54,995 nt of DNA from Rhodospirillaceae bacterium (GTDB lineage Bacteria; Pseudomonadota; Alphaproteobacteria; Dongiales; Dongiaceae), in the NCBI GenBank assembly GCA_016794165.1, contig JAEUKV010000005.1, forward strand, positions 1-54,995. The letters run 5' to 3'. This document shows positions 53,581-54,995 of the stretch, piece after piece (position 1 is the first letter of the stretch; the number at the start of each line of letters is the position of its first letter). Made by a program: the position numbers and the translations under genes. The notes under the pieces were generated by a model. That model did not search any database. It was not told where the DNA came from and saw only the letters and a list, made by a program, of their open reading frames with translations.

Positions 53581-54465
53581 TTGTCCATCGAATCAGCACT
53601 TAACGACGCCGCGCTTTCGGTCAACCGCAAGCTCGACGACCTCATCAAGCCGGCCACGGGCGCCGAGGCGCGTGTGATCGAGGCGATGCGCTATGCCACG
53701 ATGGGCGGTGGCAAGCGGATCCGACCCTATCTGGTGGTGAATTCGGCGGCGATCTTCGACGTGCATGGCGAATATGCGCTACGGGCGGCGGCGGCGGTCG
53801 AGATGCTGCACTGCTACAGCCTGGTGCATGACGACCTGCCCGCCATGGACGACAGCGACCTGCGGCGCGGCCGCCCCACCTGTCACAAGGAGTTCGACGA
53901 GGCGACTGCGATCCTGGCCGGCGACGGCCTGCTCACCATGGCCTTCGAGGTGCTGGCACATCGCGATACGCATCCCGACGGCGAGGTGCGTGCCGACCTT
54001 TGCCACGCCCTCGCGGTGGCGGGCGGCGCCAACGGCATGGTGGGCGGCCAGATGATCGACCTGCTGGCCGAAAACCAGGACCTCGACATCGGCGCCATCA
54101 CGCGCCTGCAGCGCATGAAGACCGGCGACATCATCGCCTTCTCCTGCGAGGCGGGCGCCATCCTGGGCCATGCCTCGAAGGAGCAGCGCCACGCCCTCAA
54201 CGCCTATGCCCACAAGCTGGGCCTTGCCTTCCAGATCGTCGACGACCTTCTCGATGCCGAGGGCGATGCATCCCAGACCGGCAAACCCACGGGTGCCGAC
54301 GCCGCCGCGGGCAAGGCAACCTTCGTCTCGATCCTGGGCCTGGAGCGCGCCCGTACCCAGGCGCGCCTGCTGGGCGATCAGGCCAACGAGCATCTTGATA
54401 TCTTCGGCCGTAAGGCCGATCCCCTGCGCTGGATGACCGAATTCGTCATCAGCCGAAAAAGCTGA
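53581..54465 (+). CDS. ispA: Farnesyl diphosphate synthase
   Basis: A 294-residue prenyl-transferase that condenses IPP with DMAPP and GPP to give farnesyl diphosphate for isoprenoid synthesis. The first Asp-rich motif is VHDDLPAMDDSD (Asp84, Asp85 and Asp90), the second is IVDDLLDAEGD; GKRIRPYL and GGQMIDLLA are further conserved parts. The TTG at 53581 (LSIESALND) has a CGAGG site 8 bp upstream and is preferred over TTG at 53551, which overlaps the xseB stop. A TTG start is unusual but supported by the ribosome-binding site. In many relatives dxs follows; here a MATE gene follows. Confidence 0.94.
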   Translation: MSIESALNDAALSVNRKLDDLIKPATGAEARVIEAMRYATMGGGKRIRPYLVVNSAAIFDVHGEYALRAAAAVEMLHCYSLVHDDLPAMDDSDLRRGRPTCHKEFDEATAILAGDGLLTMAFEVLAHRDTHPDGEVRADLCHALAVAGGANGMVGGQMIDLLAENQDLDIGAITRLQRMKTGDIIAFSCEAGAILGHASKEQRHALNAYAHKLGLAFQIVDDLLDAEGDASQTGKPTGADAAAGKATFVSILGLERARTQARLLGDQANEHLDIFGRKADPLRWMTEFVISRKS

Positions 54466-54477
54466 CGGAGCACAGCA

Positions 54478-54995
54478 ATGTCACCCACTCCGGTCGGCGC
54501 CGAAATGGACGGGTCGGCCGGAGCGGGCCGGCTACCGGCGAGGCTGTCGCCGCTTGCCGAAATCCGCGCGACGATCTGGCTGGCGGCGCCGCTCAGCGTC
54601 GCATTGCTGGCCGAAATGGCGCTGGGATTCATCGAATACAAGATGGCCGGCGCCCTCGGCGCTGTCGCTTTCGCCGCCGCCGGCTTCGGCATTCAGCTGG
54701 TTTATGTGCCCAAGCTCCTTGCGATGGGCATGCTCTACAGCGTCTCGGCCCTGGGCTCGCATGCGTTCGGGGCGGATGATCGTGACGAAGTCGTCCGGGT
54801 CACGCGCCAGGGCCTGCGTCTCGCGCTGTTTCTCTCCCTGCCCGTGATGATGATCCTGGCGGTCGCGAGCCTGGCCTTGCGGGCCATTCAGGCCGACTAC
54901 CCCAACTTCGACCTCGACATCGACATGGTCGAGCAGTTGCTGTGGTGGTCGATTCCCTCGGTGCCCGCCTTTCTCTGGTTCCAGACGCTGCGCAA
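54478..54995 (+). CDS. MATE family efflux transporter, N-terminal part
   Basis: The ORF starts at the ATG at 54478 and runs off the window end, so only 172 residues are seen. After a polar tail, EIRATIWLAAPLSVALLAEM and the TM-like GFIEYKMAGALGAVAFAAAG correspond to the start of a MATE transporter, followed by a third segment and DRDEVVRVTRQGLRLALFL. MATE proteins export drugs or organic cations using proton or sodium gradients. The start is 12 bp after ispA. The family assignment rests on the first three segments and is good, but the full gene is needed to confirm it. Confidence 0.82.
   Translation, partial: MSPTPVGAEMDGSAGAGRLPARLSPLAEIRATIWLAAPLSVALLAEMALGFIEYKMAGALGAVAFAAAGFGIQLVYVPKLLAMGMLYSVSALGSHAFGADDRDEVVRVTRQGLRLALFLSLPVMMILAVASLALRAIQADYPNFDLDIDMVEQLLWWSIPSVPAFLWFQTLR

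Overview
The window is about 55 kb of high-GC, gene-dense chromosomal DNA from an alphaproteobacterium, most plausibly a Rhodospirillales-like lineage. This rests on gene content: GcrA, the alphaproteobacterial DUF2794 protein, RegA/RegB redox control, a class I lysyl-tRNA synthetase, and the complete System I cytochrome c maturation set ccmABCDEFGHI. GC-rich third codon positions make many long antisense reading frames, which are not genes. No rRNA, tRNA, CRISPR array, insertion sequence or prophage was seen. Both end genes are cut by the window: a DUF899 protein on the left and a MATE transporter on the right.

Left part (1-9.7 kb): MFS transporter, 3-methyladenine glycosylase I, LysE-type exporter, HxlR regulator with DUF488, a small ArsC/Spx-like protein, and a glycosyltransferase-TPR protein. 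A large secreted-type protein follows, with a collagen-like Gly-Pro-Thr-Gly-Glu-Thr tract and RTX calcium-binding repeats. Next are an AT-rich intergenic region, gcrA with a consensus DnaA box upstream, DUF2794 and a small lipoprotein. A near-identical palindrome precedes both lysE and the HxlR gene.

9.9-20.4 kb: a yfgM-like gene, bamB and der (outer-membrane and ribosome assembly), an SDR, DoxX, a NUDIX hydrolase, the RegA/RegB two-component pair, an ABC-2 exporter and a soluble CBS-domain histidine kinase.

20.4-35.1 kb: an AlkZ/YcaQ-like glycosylase with a small partner ORF, cobalamin lower-ligand genes (cobT, cobS, cobC-like), bioY with a Cys-rich DUF1284 protein, DUF1810, an Ada-type methyltransferase, a YgjP-like peptidase behind a second DnaA box, a DUF4344-like protein, an EEP-fold protein, class I lysyl-tRNA synthetase, a Kef-type antiporter and PmbA/TldE.

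35.2-43.5 kb: ccmABCDEFGHI, mostly with 4-nt start/stop overlaps, split after ccmB by an OmpA-domain lipoprotein gene with its own 324-bp leader and a downstream hairpin.

43.7-55 kb: a CHASE-domain hybrid histidine kinase, cysQ, a Sua5-type gene, an enoyl-CoA hydratase/MBL pair, DUF423, an LprI-like protein and an HDAC-family amidohydrolase, DUF2062, xseB, ispA and the start of a MATE transporter.

Most of the region is housekeeping. The accessory-like elements most worth a second look are the collagen-RTX protein with its long AT-rich upstream region, the shared palindrome, the two DnaA boxes, and the bioY-DUF1284 pair.
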